Positions 18,362-27,622 of a DNA stretch of 64,000 nt are shown one piece after another. Made by a program: the position numbers and the translations under genes. How positions within the stretch are numbered: position 1 is the stretch's first letter; each line of letters begins with the position of its first letter. The notes below the pieces were generated by a model that searched no databases, was not told where the DNA came from, and saw nothing but the letters and a program-made list of their open reading frames with translations. Source of the stretch: Pleurocapsa sp. PCC 7319 (GTDB lineage Bacteria > Cyanobacteriota > Cyanobacteriia > Cyanobacteriales > Xenococcaceae). Where the stretch lies: NCBI RefSeq assembly GCF_000332195.1, contig NZ_KB235922.1:5367322-5431321 (forward strand), given 5' to 3'.

Positions 18362-20413
18362 TTAATTATCCCGATTGCGTTCTTTCTTGAGTTTATCTAA
18401 TTTAAAAGTGGGAGGAATAATTTCTGGTTCAGGAGGATTGAGTCTTTCTTGCCAAAATTTAATTTCGTTTTGGGCAATGATAAAGCTGGTTGTACCGGGG
18501 GGAACTTTTCGGGCGATCGCGATGGCTTGTTCCAGAGAATTATTAGACGCTTCTCGGGCCATAGACAAAATTCTGGCACCCCAATCATTAATATCGCGGA
18601 CTACTTGGGGATGAACAGAACTATTAGCAGAAGCTTGTCTTGCTATTCTAATAGCCTGAGCTAATGACTCTGGTGTACCCTGATTAGCTATGTTATTGGC
18701 TTCACGCAGATATCTTGCTCCGTCTAGCTCTTGTTGCCAGCGCTGAATTCTGTTTTGTGCCTCTGGATACAGAGCTCTGCTGGATTTAATCTTACTGGCA
18801 GCATTAATTGCTGCGGGATAGTTCTCAATATTGGCAAAAGAGTCGGCTTCGTCAAGGATCGGTTGATCTTCCACTCGTTCAATATCAGCGCGCCAAGTCC
18901 GGGCATACCCCTGTGCTTCACCATAGAGAGGGCTATCACCAGAAATCAAATTGATCTCGGCGATCGCCCTCCGCCAAGCATTAACATTATTGCCATAGGA
19001 TATCTCTCGGGCGCGATTCAAAATGGGCTGATCTTCAATAGTTTGAACTTGTCTGCGCCACTTAATCATTTCTTGACGAGCTTCATTATAGCGAGGATTT
19101 GAGCTAGGAATTAATCTGGCTTCGGTAATCGCTTTATTGAGGTTGGCAATCGTACCTACTATAGCTAACTCTCGAGCTTTAGAAAGATGGCGTACATCTT
19201 CAATTTCTAATTCCCAACGACGAATCAACTGTTGTCCTAGCTTATAGTATTCGCTCTTTTTCTCTAGCTTATTGGCTTCTTCAATCGCCTCTTCAATACC
19301 AAACACCGTATCTAATTGCGCACTAGAGCCAGCATTAGCTAAAATCTGCCAATCTTTAACCCGATTTTGCAATTTCAAGCTACGAGGAATGCGATTAGCC
19401 ACCTGGAGTAATTGGCGCCAATCTTGGGTCTCAATTAGTTGTTCAATGTTGTTGACTAGCTTTTTCTTGGCTTGAGCGATAATCTCTTGAGCCTGCTCAT
19501 AAGCGTAGCTTTTTTCATCAATATCATCAGCCTTATCAATTGCCAAAATTAAGTCATCAATTTTGCCATTAGTGATTTGAGTTTGGGCTTTACTTAAACT
19601 AGCATTCTCTTCTTGGGCAACGTTGATATTATTGATACTTTCCTCGTATTTAGTGGTTGCCCAGTACTCATTAGAACTTTCGGTCAAACGTACTGCCGAA
19701 CTAATAGCTCCATCCCAATCAGCTTCTCGAAGTTTGTCCTCTACCTGAGCGTAGATTTCTTCTCCCTTAGACCAGATAGATTCCCATTCGGCAATTTTGG
19801 CATCTACCAGTTCGCTAGCTGAGAGATTTGGTGGAATTTGCTTGGCCGTGGCGATCGCCTTTTTTAACTCTCCAGCTTGAAATTCTTCTTCCCCAATTTC
19901 TAAAATTGTGGTAGCCCATCTGTCTATGTTGCGGTTAATTTCGGGTCTTAGAGGGTGATTTTCTGGTAATACTGCTACTAAATCAATTGCCGAGAGTAAG
20001 CCCTCAACATTTTTATCCTCAGCAGCTGTTTGAGCGCAGTACAAACGAATTGATGCGGAGGCAACTGGCCAAAAAACCTTAGAACAACTTTGAGTTTTGG
20101 GTAACTTTAACAAAATAGAAGTTGCACCATAGCCTACCCCCCCGGAACACAAAACCAACAAAATCCCCCACAATTGCCAGTTCTGCCACCAGGCTTTTTT
20201 TCTTTCTGGAGGTGAAACTAGTTTAGATTGGTTAGAAACAGTTCTAACTGAAGAAGTTCGAGGAGTCACAGGCATTATTAAGCTTTCTTTTAAATCGTGA
20301 TTAATATCCGAGTTTGAATTAGGTTGTTGTGACTTATTGACATTAATTTTAGTCTCAGATTCAATTTTGTTTGCATCGGAGTTCGAGTTTGATGTCTCTT
20401 TGTTTATGGCCAT
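18362..20413 (-). CDS. membrane-anchored helical-repeat protein, unknown function
   Basis: This 683-residue protein opens with ~70 polar Asn/Ser/Lys-rich residues. One transmembrane helix follows (~75-108, WQLWGILLVLCSGGVGYGA), and then ~550 residues of repeated helical units. Each unit reads roughly 'ILNRAREIS...WRRAIAEINLI...PLYGEAQ...W', with a conserved Trp near the end of each helix pair, like degenerate TPR repeats. It probably forms an extended solenoid outside the cytoplasmic membrane. Related cyanobacterial proteins are often labelled as chromosome segregation ATPases, but no nucleotide-binding motif is present. It may act as a scaffold. Confidence 0.7.
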   Translation of the reverse strand: MAINKETSNSNSDANKIESETKINVNKSQQPNSNSDINHDLKESLIMPVTPRTSSVRTVSNQSKLVSPPERKKAWWQNWQLWGILLVLCSGGVGYGATSILLKLPKTQSCSKVFWPVASASIRLYCAQTAAEDKNVEGLLSAIDLVAVLPENHPLRPEINRNIDRWATTILEIGEEEFQAGELKKAIATAKQIPPNLSASELVDAKIAEWESIWSKGEEIYAQVEDKLREADWDGAISSAVRLTESSNEYWATTKYEESINNINVAQEENASLSKAQTQITNGKIDDLILAIDKADDIDEKSYAYEQAQEIIAQAKKKLVNNIEQLIETQDWRQLLQVANRIPRSLKLQNRVKDWQILANAGSSAQLDTVFGIEEAIEEANKLEKKSEYYKLGQQLIRRWELEIEDVRHLSKARELAIVGTIANLNKAITEARLIPSSNPRYNEARQEMIKWRRQVQTIEDQPILNRAREISYGNNVNAWRRAIAEINLISGDSPLYGEAQGYARTWRADIERVEDQPILDEADSFANIENYPAAINAASKIKSSRALYPEAQNRIQRWQQELDGARYLREANNIANQGTPESLAQAIRIARQASANSSVHPQVVRDINDWGARILSMAREASNNSLEQAIAIARKVPPGTTSFIIAQNEIKFWQERLNPPEPEIIPPTFKLDKLKKERNRDN

Positions 20414-20606
20414 AAACTACCCAATGTAATGCCAGTCACTATCTCGTCGATTATGTTTGATTTCTCCATGGAGGGGACTAAATCGTAAACCATCTTATCA
20501 CTTGATTTTATAGATTCAATATTAGATCTATGTCAGTCGAATGAAGAATTGATTTAGATTTCAACTCCAATCATTAGCTAAAGTCTTGTTTCCCAGAAGA
20601 TTTAAG

Positions 20607-21500
20607 TTATTCAGCCTTTAAATCAGCAATTAATTGGGTTAACTGGGTTTCATTTGCCTGATAAACTTCGGCGCAAAACTGACAGACCGCCTCTGCTCCC
20701 TCATCTTTTTCAATCATATCCTGCAATTCAGCTTCTCCTAACATTTTAAGCGCACCTAAAACTCGGTTAAAAGAGCAGCCACAGTGGAATTTAACTTGAT
20801 GAAATTCAGGAAAAATGAATAAATCTAAATCTCCTAGTAACTGTTCCATAATTTCTCTCAGGGTTTTGCCTGCTCGTAACAGAGGAGTAAAACCAGAAAG
20901 CTGAGATATACGGGATTCTAGCAAGGTTACTAAAGATTGATCGCGAGCTGCTTTGGGCATAATTTGTAATAAGACACCTCCTGCTGCTGTTACCCCATTA
21001 GCACCAACGAAAACGCCAACTAAAAGAGCTGAGGGTGTTTGCTCAGAAACCACTAAATAGTTGGCTATATCTTCTCCCACCTCTCCTGAGATTAGTTCTA
21101 CGGTACTAGAATATGGTTGCCCATACCCTACGTCTCTTACTACATGGAGATAACCATTATGACCAACGGCTTGACCTACATCTAATTTGCCTTGAGAGTT
21201 AGGGGGAAGCTCTACTTGAGGGTTTTGGACATAGCCTCGGACTGTACCATCTAGACCGGCATCAGCCAAAATTGTTCCCAATGGACCATCTCCCTTGACA
21301 TGAATATTAACTCTAGATCCTTCTTTTTTCATGCTAGAAGCTAACAGCAACCCAGAAGCCATAGAGCGACCTAAAGCAGCGGTAGCAACGTAGGAGAGGT
21401 TATGTTTACGTCTTGCTTCTTCCGTTAGATTGGTGGTAATAACCCCCACAGCCCGAATACCACCATCTGCTGCTGTAGCTCGAATTAGTTTATCTATCAT
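20607..21500 (-). CDS. hslO: redox-regulated chaperone Hsp33
   Basis: Hsp33 is a cytoplasmic holdase activated by oxidation and heat. The 297-residue length is normal. The N-terminal ATAADGGIRAVGV region and the GPLGTILADAG segment are family hallmarks. The C-terminal zinc/redox switch is complete: Cys240-Gly-Cys242 and Cys273-Gln-Phe-Cys276. Start ATG at 21500. No operon partner is seen, and the 618-bp gap upstream holds its promoter. Confidence 0.97.
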   Translation of the reverse strand: MIDKLIRATAADGGIRAVGVITTNLTEEARRKHNLSYVATAALGRSMASGLLLASSMKKEGSRVNIHVKGDGPLGTILADAGLDGTVRGYVQNPQVELPPNSQGKLDVGQAVGHNGYLHVVRDVGYGQPYSSTVELISGEVGEDIANYLVVSEQTPSALLVGVFVGANGVTAAGGVLLQIMPKAARDQSLVTLLESRISQLSGFTPLLRAGKTLREIMEQLLGDLDLFIFPEFHQVKFHCGCSFNRVLGALKMLGEAELQDMIEKDEGAEAVCQFCAEVYQANETQLTQLIADLKAE

Positions 21501-22119
21501 TTAGTTAAATATTTTTGGAATCTACTAAAATATTATGATTGGCTAAAAATTTATTATTAGCACTTTAAAAATTTTCTGCTGGTTGCCAAGCTTATTGTAA
21601 GATAAGGCTTACTTTAGATGCTATAAAGAAGCCAACATTATTTCGTTCTCATACTATCGTAAGCAGCTTGCCGCTCGCATTATTTTTCGTTTTACCGACT
21701 ACCATAAAAACCAATTTTTTTTGTAGAATTCACTAGTGGATTTGTTTTAGAACTCATAGTGTCAAGCTAACTACTTACCTTTGATTTTTTCGCTCATCAA
21801 AATGAGCGAAATTTGAGAGATTATTTCTTATTTGGCTCGTTACCCTTTAATAAATTGGTTTACCATATGCGGAGCGGTATCCTTTAGGACAAGGGCACAA
21901 TGTAAAGCCCCATAATTTATGACGATTGGGGAAGGGGTAAAGGTTAAGGGGTAAAGGATTAATTTTTTTCCCTTTTCCTTTTAACCTACGAATCACCGTT
22001 CATTTATGATGGTGAGAAGTCAATTCAAATCATTTCCGTTGGCAGTCATAATCAGCAGTCATAATTAAAGGTTTCGCTTCTTAACGCATCACGAATTATT
22101 TTATAGCCAACTAATTCTC
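21501..22119. other. 619-bp non-coding gap with two inverted repeats
   Basis: This gap separates divergent hslO and the HEAT-repeat gene. It contains a perfect 10-bp stem with a 4-nt loop at 21788-21811 (TTTCGCTCAT/ATGAGCGAAA). An imperfect stem at 21942-21986 (GGTTAA...TTAACC) is rich in GGGGTAAAGG-type words. No ORF or known RNA is recognisable. Confidence 0.5.
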
Positions 22120-23319
22120 ATGATTTCTGAACGTTCTATTGTTGCTCTTATCTGCCTTGCCTTATCTAATATCGCTAACTGTTCGAGTAGCTTAGCTGGG
22201 GAACCAGAAACTAGCACGTTTTATATCCCGCAAAATAGAGCGATCACTTTAGGGGTGATGACTCTACCAATTTCTGTTGAAAGTAGGATACAGTCATTCG
22301 AGCAACCAGAAATTAATCTTAAAAATAATTTAAATAATCATAATTCTGAGCTGATTTTAGCCCAGAATAAGATTCTGCAACCACACCAGGAAAAACTTAA
22401 ATCAGCAACAAAATCACAAGCAGAGACTAAAGAAGAAATATTAAATAGTCAAGTAACTGTTGAAGAGCCACAGAGAATTAGCAGGCGTTGGTCACTTATT
22501 GGGATGGCTATTACCTTCCTGCTGTCATTGATTATTCTCTGGTCGTTATTTCAAAAAGAAGAGCAAAAACAAGACCGGGAGGTAGACAGTGAATCAGTCT
22601 CATTGCAAACACAAGATAAAAAAAGTGAATTGTTTGATGAGGAACTCATAATTTCGGAGCAGCTCCCCAGAATTACAGTTCTAAATTCTGAGGGAGAGCC
22701 AATCAGCAATCAAAGTGGGAAATCTCGTCAATCTATCGAAGCTATCACCATTGCTAATGCCAATAGCTTTGATGGGCATCAGCCTAAAGCCGATAAGATC
22801 CAAGACTTGATGTCCAAAAATGTTCAGCCGCTGGTAGAAGCCAATCTAAAAGATAGGGGAAAAATAGTAACCTCTAATACAACTGAGATTGATGTTGTGT
22901 TTGAACTAATCAAGGACTTGCAACATAGCGATCTCGATTTAAGACGTAAAGCAATTTGGGAGTTAGCCCAAACAGCAGATTCCAGAGCACTAGAACCCTT
23001 AATGGAAATTATGTCTCAAGTAGATGCCTTAGATAAAAATCTGATTCTCGATGCAATCGCTCAAATTGCTCTACGAAATATTCAACCAATTAATAGTGCT
23101 TTGTTTACTTCTCTACAAGATGCAAATTCTGAAGTGAGAAAAAATGCCATTTGTGATTTGGTCATTCTATATAAACCAGTATCTCAAATCACTGAACGCC
23201 TCAATCAAATGTTGAATGATTCTGATCGAGAGGTACGGCAAACTGCAGAATGGGCATTAAAACGATTTAATCAAACATCCATCTCTTCTATTTCCCAGGA
23301 TTTTGCCAAACATAGTTAA
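22120..23319 (+). CDS. HEAT-repeat protein with signal/anchor and internal TM helix
   Basis: The protein has 399 residues. The N-terminus has a signal-like hydrophobic segment (residues ~6-28, up to SSLAGEP). A second clear transmembrane helix lies at ~128-146 (LIGMAITFLLSLIILWSLF). After an acidic, Gln/Ser-rich linker, the last ~125 residues form HEAT repeats (DLQHSDLDLRRKAIWELAQ, DANSEVRKNAICDLV, DSDREVRQTAEWALKRF). These resemble PBS-lyase-type HEAT repeats of phycobilisome-related proteins, but no lyase residues are identifiable. It is probably a membrane-bound protein-interaction factor. Confidence 0.75.
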   Translation: MISERSIVALICLALSNIANCSSSLAGEPETSTFYIPQNRAITLGVMTLPISVESRIQSFEQPEINLKNNLNNHNSELILAQNKILQPHQEKLKSATKSQAETKEEILNSQVTVEEPQRISRRWSLIGMAITFLLSLIILWSLFQKEEQKQDREVDSESVSLQTQDKKSELFDEELIISEQLPRITVLNSEGEPISNQSGKSRQSIEAITIANANSFDGHQPKADKIQDLMSKNVQPLVEANLKDRGKIVTSNTTEIDVVFELIKDLQHSDLDLRRKAIWELAQTADSRALEPLMEIMSQVDALDKNLILDAIAQIALRNIQPINSALFTSLQDANSEVRKNAICDLVILYKPVSQITERLNQMLNDSDREVRQTAEWALKRFNQTSISSISQDFAKHS

Positions 23320-23340
23320 AATTAAGCCAATTGAGTCTAG

Positions 23341-23521
23341 CTCTTGTTGACTCCTCTCTCTCATCAATTCTTTTTTCCTCTCTCCCAGGAACCAGGCTGA
23401 TGATCGGGTGCTTTCACACCATTGTCGCTTCGGTCTTGATGCTAAAATACCTCTCTTAGGGGATCAGGACTGCCTACCCAGTTTCTCATTTTCTTTTTTG
23501 GGCGCGTAGCGTCCTTCAGGT
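23341..23521 (-). ncRNA. transposase-less copy of IS110 left end / orphan bridge-RNA-like segment
   Basis: Read on the minus strand, this segment matches the IS110 left end at 14786-15000 in several blocks: CCTGAAGGACGCT, ATGAGAAAC, CCGAAG..ACAATGGTG, CCCGA...TGGTT and CAAGAG. No transposase or right end follows; the HEAT gene stop is 21 bp beyond. The variable word between CCCGA and TGGTT is TCATCAGC here, against GAATAAGC in the IS. It matches this copy's own outer flank, TTATCAGC, at 7 of 8 positions. It may be a relic solo end or a free-standing guide RNA. The rest of the 23320-23671 gap holds the kinase promoter. Confidence 0.45.
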
Positions 23522-23671
23522 GCTGATAATAAATTCTGATATTACTAAAAAATTAGCGAACTTCCTGAATAATAATAATTATGCGATTCCTAAGAAGTTT
23601 ATGAAGTGTAATGAGTATAAATATTAGTAGGTTGATCGCTTCATCTAGAGGAAATTCAAATAATATTCAAG

Positions 23672-25075
23672 ATGCTCGAAAATCGGGGAGTTACATCGTA
23701 TAGATTTCAGATTCGCATTCTAGCGGTATATTGCTTGTTAATTTTGCTATCTTTTTCTGGTGCAGTGATAGCAATTCGTCGAGTATTATTATTGCGCCTT
23801 AACTATAGATTAGAACAAGCCCTCAATCAAGAGGTACAAGAGTTTCGAGTATTAGTTAATGGGAAAGACCCTGATACAGCTCAACCTTTTGGAGATAATA
23901 TTGCTGCTATTTTTAATGTATTTCTCCGACGCAACATTCCTATTTCCAACGAGTATACAATTGCTCTACTTCCAGAGGGCTTCTATGCTTCTGTCCCCTC
24001 CAAGTTACCAAAATTGATCGACCAAAACTCTCCTATAGTAAGACATTGGCAAAAGCTTACTGTTTCCGAGCGCGGTGAGATAGGTAGTTCTGAAAACCCG
24101 ATTGTTTATTTAGCTGAACCCATTAAGATAAATGACAAAATTAAGGGGATTTTTGTGGTAGCGATCGCAACTGCCAGTGAACGTCAAGAGGTACGTGGAG
24201 CAATCTTGGTAATTATTCGTGTAACTTTAATTACAGTGGGCATCACTTCAATTTTAGCTTGGATTTTTGCTGGTAGAATTTTAACTCCATTACGCTTGTT
24301 AACCAAAACAGCAAGAGCAATTAGCGAGAATAATTTAGATCAAAGGATTAAAGTCCAAGGAAATGATGAAGTTACTCAATTGAGTATCACATTTAATGAA
24401 ATGTTAGATCGATTGCAATCTGCATTTGTTACTCAAAAACAATTTCTTAATGATGTGGGTCATGAGCTAAAAACCCCAATCACCATAATTCAAGGACATA
24501 TTGAATTAATGGGAGATACTCCTGAAGAACAAGAAGAAACCAAGGCAATAGTTTTTGATGAATTAGAACGAATGAATCGTTTAATTGCCGATTTGATGAT
24601 CTTAGCTCAATCCGAACAGCCAGACTTTTTGCACCTTGAATTTACAGCGCTCCACTCTTTGACCGAAAAAATTTATACTAAAGTTCAGGCGATCGCTGAT
24701 CGCCAATGGCGATTAGAGGCAATAGGAAGGGGCAATATCTTAGTGGATCGTCAAAGATTAGTTCAGGCAATTACCAATTTGGCTCAAAATGCTACTAAGT
24801 TTACCAATCCTAAAGATACTATTGCCATCGGTTCTGCTATCGAAGGAAATTATATCCGTTTATGGGTCAAAGATACAGGAAAAGGTATTGCTGAGTCAGA
24901 ACAAGAAAGAATTTTTGAGCGTTTCCAGACAGGATCGAATAATATTGGCACCAATAGTACTGGTTTAGGTCTTTCTATTGTCATTGCGATCGCCCAAGCT
25001 CATGGCGGTACAATCGAATTATCTAGTCGCCTCAATCAGGGATCGAAGTTTACTCTCGTATTACCTCTAGAATGA
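23672..25075 (+). CDS. membrane sensor histidine kinase (HAMP-HisKA-HATPase)
   Basis: The protein has 467 residues. TM1 is at ~15-37, a periplasmic sensor of ~135 residues shows no named fold, and TM2 is at ~172-198. HAMP (~200-250), HisKA with phospho-His264 (VGHELKTPITIIQGH) and HATPase_c follow, the last with N (NLAQNATKF), D-x-G (VKDTGKGIAE) and G (STGLGLSIV) boxes. It should autophosphorylate and pass phosphate to a response regulator; none is adjacent, so it is an orphan kinase. A CACTCCC...GGGAGTG inverted repeat ~35 bp after the stop could serve as a terminator shared with the convergent TPR gene. Confidence 0.93.
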   Translation: MLENRGVTSYRFQIRILAVYCLLILLSFSGAVIAIRRVLLLRLNYRLEQALNQEVQEFRVLVNGKDPDTAQPFGDNIAAIFNVFLRRNIPISNEYTIALLPEGFYASVPSKLPKLIDQNSPIVRHWQKLTVSERGEIGSSENPIVYLAEPIKINDKIKGIFVVAIATASERQEVRGAILVIIRVTLITVGITSILAWIFAGRILTPLRLLTKTARAISENNLDQRIKVQGNDEVTQLSITFNEMLDRLQSAFVTQKQFLNDVGHELKTPITIIQGHIELMGDTPEEQEETKAIVFDELERMNRLIADLMILAQSEQPDFLHLEFTALHSLTEKIYTKVQAIADRQWRLEAIGRGNILVDRQRLVQAITNLAQNATKFTNPKDTIAIGSAIEGNYIRLWVKDTGKGIAESEQERIFERFQTGSNNIGTNSTGLGLSIVIAIAQAHGGTIELSSRLNQGSKFTLVLPLE

Positions 25076-25154
25076 AAATCTGGCAAACAATTTTTTAAAC
25101 CAAAGACAAAGCCCCACTCCCGTAAGATAGTCTCAAGGGAGTGAGGAATAATAA

Positions 25155-25192
25155 GCTGAGAGCTGAGAGCTGAGAGCTGAGAGCTGAGAGCT
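25155..25192. repeat. heptamer tandem repeat (GCTGAGA x5)
   Basis: Five perfect GCTGAGA units plus GCT lie between two convergent genes. Short tandem heptamers of this kind are a known cyanobacterial repeat class. Related AGCTAATAGC words occur near 10492, 11800, 49308 and 51725. Confidence 0.9.
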
Positions 25193-25197
25193 AAAAT

Positions 25198-26856
25198 TTA
25201 AAATTTCGATGCAGTTAGTTGAATATCAGCATATTGCCAAGCAGATTCAAATTGCTGTTCTACGGTCTCAACTTTGGCATCTTTTCCTTGAGCTTGGAGA
25301 CTTTGCAGTAGTCCAAATAATGACCAACCATTGTCAGGATAAATAGCTAAGTCTTCCCGATACACTTGCTCAGCTTCAACATTACGTTGGGCTTTGATTA
25401 AAGCCGAGCCTAAATATTGTCTAGCGGGAGTTGACCAATCAGCAGGTTCATCATAGTTGAGGGTATCTTCCAATTTAACTGCCTGACGTAGATGAGCGAT
25501 CGCCCTAGAATATTTTCCTTGTTGAGCGGCAATTTCTCCCGTTAAAACTTCAGTAGCTACTTGAAGAATGCTTTGAGTAGTATTGATATCCCAAATAGTT
25601 ACTTCCTCTAATTCTGGATCGTGAGCAAGAAGCTCTAAAGCTTTTAACTCTCCCTGTGCCTCGTCTATTTTGCCTTGGGCAGTATAAGCTAAACCTCTAG
25701 CATAATGCCATAATCCTGTAGGATATTTCAGATCTGATTCTGGTTGGGGAGTAGCCATAATTTGCTCCCATTGACCAAAGCGAATCATTGTGAATAAGGG
25801 AACAGAATAAAAATGCTGTAAAGTTCCCATCCCAGGTTCCCGCATAGTTTGAGGATCTACCATAGCAGCGACATTTTTCCCTGCTTCTGTTGCTAGCTGG
25901 CTATCACCTTCAAAAGTAGCAGCAAACCACAAGAAATGATGATTATGAGGCATATATGCTAGGGGATAAACTCCTTGGGCGTGACATTGAGTAATGTAGT
26001 CCTTATCTACAGCGATCGCTTTTTGGTTGGCAATGGCAGCATCGTGATATCGACCAACTCGAATATAAATATGAGATGGCATATGTACTAGATGTCCCGA
26101 ACCAGGAACTAAATCACCTAATCGATCTGCTGCGGCAATACCTTGTTTGGGTCGTATTTCCTCCACGGCATGAATATAAAGGTGGTTTGCCCCAGGATGA
26201 TTAGGCTCTTGTTCTAGAATCGATTCTAAAGTACTCAGAACTTTTTTCGTTGCTGGCTTCGGTTCTCCCTCTTCTGTCCAATAATCCCAAGGCATAGTGT
26301 CCATTAATGCCTCGGAATAGATTGTCGCTGCATCCATGTCATCTGGATATTGCTGAGTTACCTGCTTCATAGCCTCCGCATAGGCAAGATCTAGAGAGCT
26401 ACGATCTTCTAATGGTTTATCAGTATATCTTTGAGCCAAAGCATTTACATATGCTTGTTCTTGTTGACTGCTATTATTAGCTAGCTTCACAGCCTTTTGG
26501 ATAGCAGCATAAGATTCAGGAACCGTATCGTCTTCCATCTTGGCATTGATATTTGGTCCCAAGACATAAGCCAAACCCCAGTTACACATCGCACAATCGG
26601 GGTCTAGCTCGATCGCTTGTCTAAAAGAGCGAGCTGCCTCTGCATGGTTAAAACCGTATGCTAAAGTCAACCCTTGGTCAAAATAACGCTGCGCTTTTGA
26701 TGAGTTGGTCGTAATAGGATGATGAAGCTCTCCCATTCCAGTAAACAAAGGTGCAGTTGATTGCTCAGCTTTGCTTATCGTCGAATTAAACCAATTAAAA
26801 CTAATAGTTAAAAAGATACTTAAAATAAATATTTGATAGCGTTTCATAGTATTCAC
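25198..26856 (-). CDS. exported TPR-repeat protein
   Basis: The 552-residue protein has a signal peptide (residues ~4-30, FILSIFLTISFNWFNSTISKA). TPR-type repeats span most of the mature protein: QRYFDQGLTLAYGFNHAEAARSF, ALDPDC-like turns, and a late block ending LAIYPDNGWSLFGLLQSL. A central HMPSHIYIRVGRYHDAAIAN segment and several His residues recur in a bacterial family of large TPR proteins whose biochemical role I cannot name. It probably acts in the periplasm. It is convergent with the kinase gene and apparently monocistronic. Confidence 0.8.
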   Translation of the reverse strand: MNTMKRYQIFILSIFLTISFNWFNSTISKAEQSTAPLFTGMGELHHPITTNSSKAQRYFDQGLTLAYGFNHAEAARSFRQAIELDPDCAMCNWGLAYVLGPNINAKMEDDTVPESYAAIQKAVKLANNSSQQEQAYVNALAQRYTDKPLEDRSSLDLAYAEAMKQVTQQYPDDMDAATIYSEALMDTMPWDYWTEEGEPKPATKKVLSTLESILEQEPNHPGANHLYIHAVEEIRPKQGIAAADRLGDLVPGSGHLVHMPSHIYIRVGRYHDAAIANQKAIAVDKDYITQCHAQGVYPLAYMPHNHHFLWFAATFEGDSQLATEAGKNVAAMVDPQTMREPGMGTLQHFYSVPLFTMIRFGQWEQIMATPQPESDLKYPTGLWHYARGLAYTAQGKIDEAQGELKALELLAHDPELEEVTIWDINTTQSILQVATEVLTGEIAAQQGKYSRAIAHLRQAVKLEDTLNYDEPADWSTPARQYLGSALIKAQRNVEAEQVYREDLAIYPDNGWSLFGLLQSLQAQGKDAKVETVEQQFESAWQYADIQLTASKF

Positions 26857-27008
26857 TTGAAAGCAATTTTGAATTCACACCAGACGTGTTATTTATAGTT
26901 ATAAAAATAAATCGAGATTAACTAGGGAAGAAATTAATCAAGACATCTAAGTGTGAAAAAAAGTAAGCTATTAGCGATTAGCCACTACTCAGAAACTATT
27001 AGCTTTCT

Positions 27009-27611
27009 TCAAAAAAGAAAATAACCTCTTTTTCTAAGATTCAAATTAAATATAGAATATCTAGCTTTTTCTTGAATAAATATTTTAATTAATAAACTTA
27101 AAGTAAGATTGTCAAAAAAATATTGGCAATAAGCATCGATCCCTAAGAATCCTCCTTGACGTTGAAATATTTTAGTGCGTATTTTATAGCCGTACAAAGT
27201 TACGTTAGGACAAGTTTATTTGATTGCTCGTAAGTAATGAGTAACGAGTAACGAGTAATGAGTGTCCTAATAAAAGTTCGTATTGCTATACTAGCTGGTA
27301 AATGATTTTTGCCCTTGAAAATTTGTTTAAACACATCGGGCATCCATTCTATTTGCGAATACAAAGATTTTATTTTATTAACCGCTCTATTAAGCTCATC
27401 TTTGCTCTCAAAATTAGTTTTCGAATAATCTCCTGTTTGTTTCGCTTCTAATAATAAATTTGCCAGTAGAGAAACGCTAGTTAGAAAAGTGTAAAGCCCC
27501 TTAGAAAAAAGTGGATCGACAAAACCGGCGGCATGCCCCAAAAGACAAAAGCGATCGCCAATAATCTTCTGAGAACCGTATTGAATTATTCCTAAATTAT
27601 CAGAGTAAACT
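27009..27611 (-). pseudogene. flavin-dependent halogenase-like remnant, split by a MITE
   Basis: The minus-strand frame from ~27611 reads GSQKIIGDRFCLLGHAAGFV and then DPLFSKGL. This resembles the GDAAGFVDPLFSSG region of tryptophan-halogenase-like FAD enzymes. The N-terminal FAD-binding part is missing; the preceding gene's stop abuts it. The frame runs to ASIAIRT, which is already inside the MITE at 27187-27288. Removing the MITE and one TA joins PAS to KIRTKIFQRQGGFLGIDAYC in the same frame, down to a stop at 27009. So the gene lost its 5' half and was also hit by a MITE. It cannot encode an active enzyme. Confidence 0.65.
27187..27288. mobile_element. intact 102-bp MITE flanked by TA duplications
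   Basis: The element has imperfect ~28-bp terminal inverted repeats (TAGCCGTAC... and ...GTATTGCTA) around AAGTAATGAGTAACGAG-type tandem words. TA lies on both sides. The halogenase-like frame is restored when the element and one TA are removed, which fixes the ends. The IS110-split copy at 14722/16485 is a second member. TA target duplication is typical of IS630/Tc1-type MITEs; no matching transposase is in the window. Confidence 0.8.
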
Positions 27612-27622
27612 GACGGAGGAAG

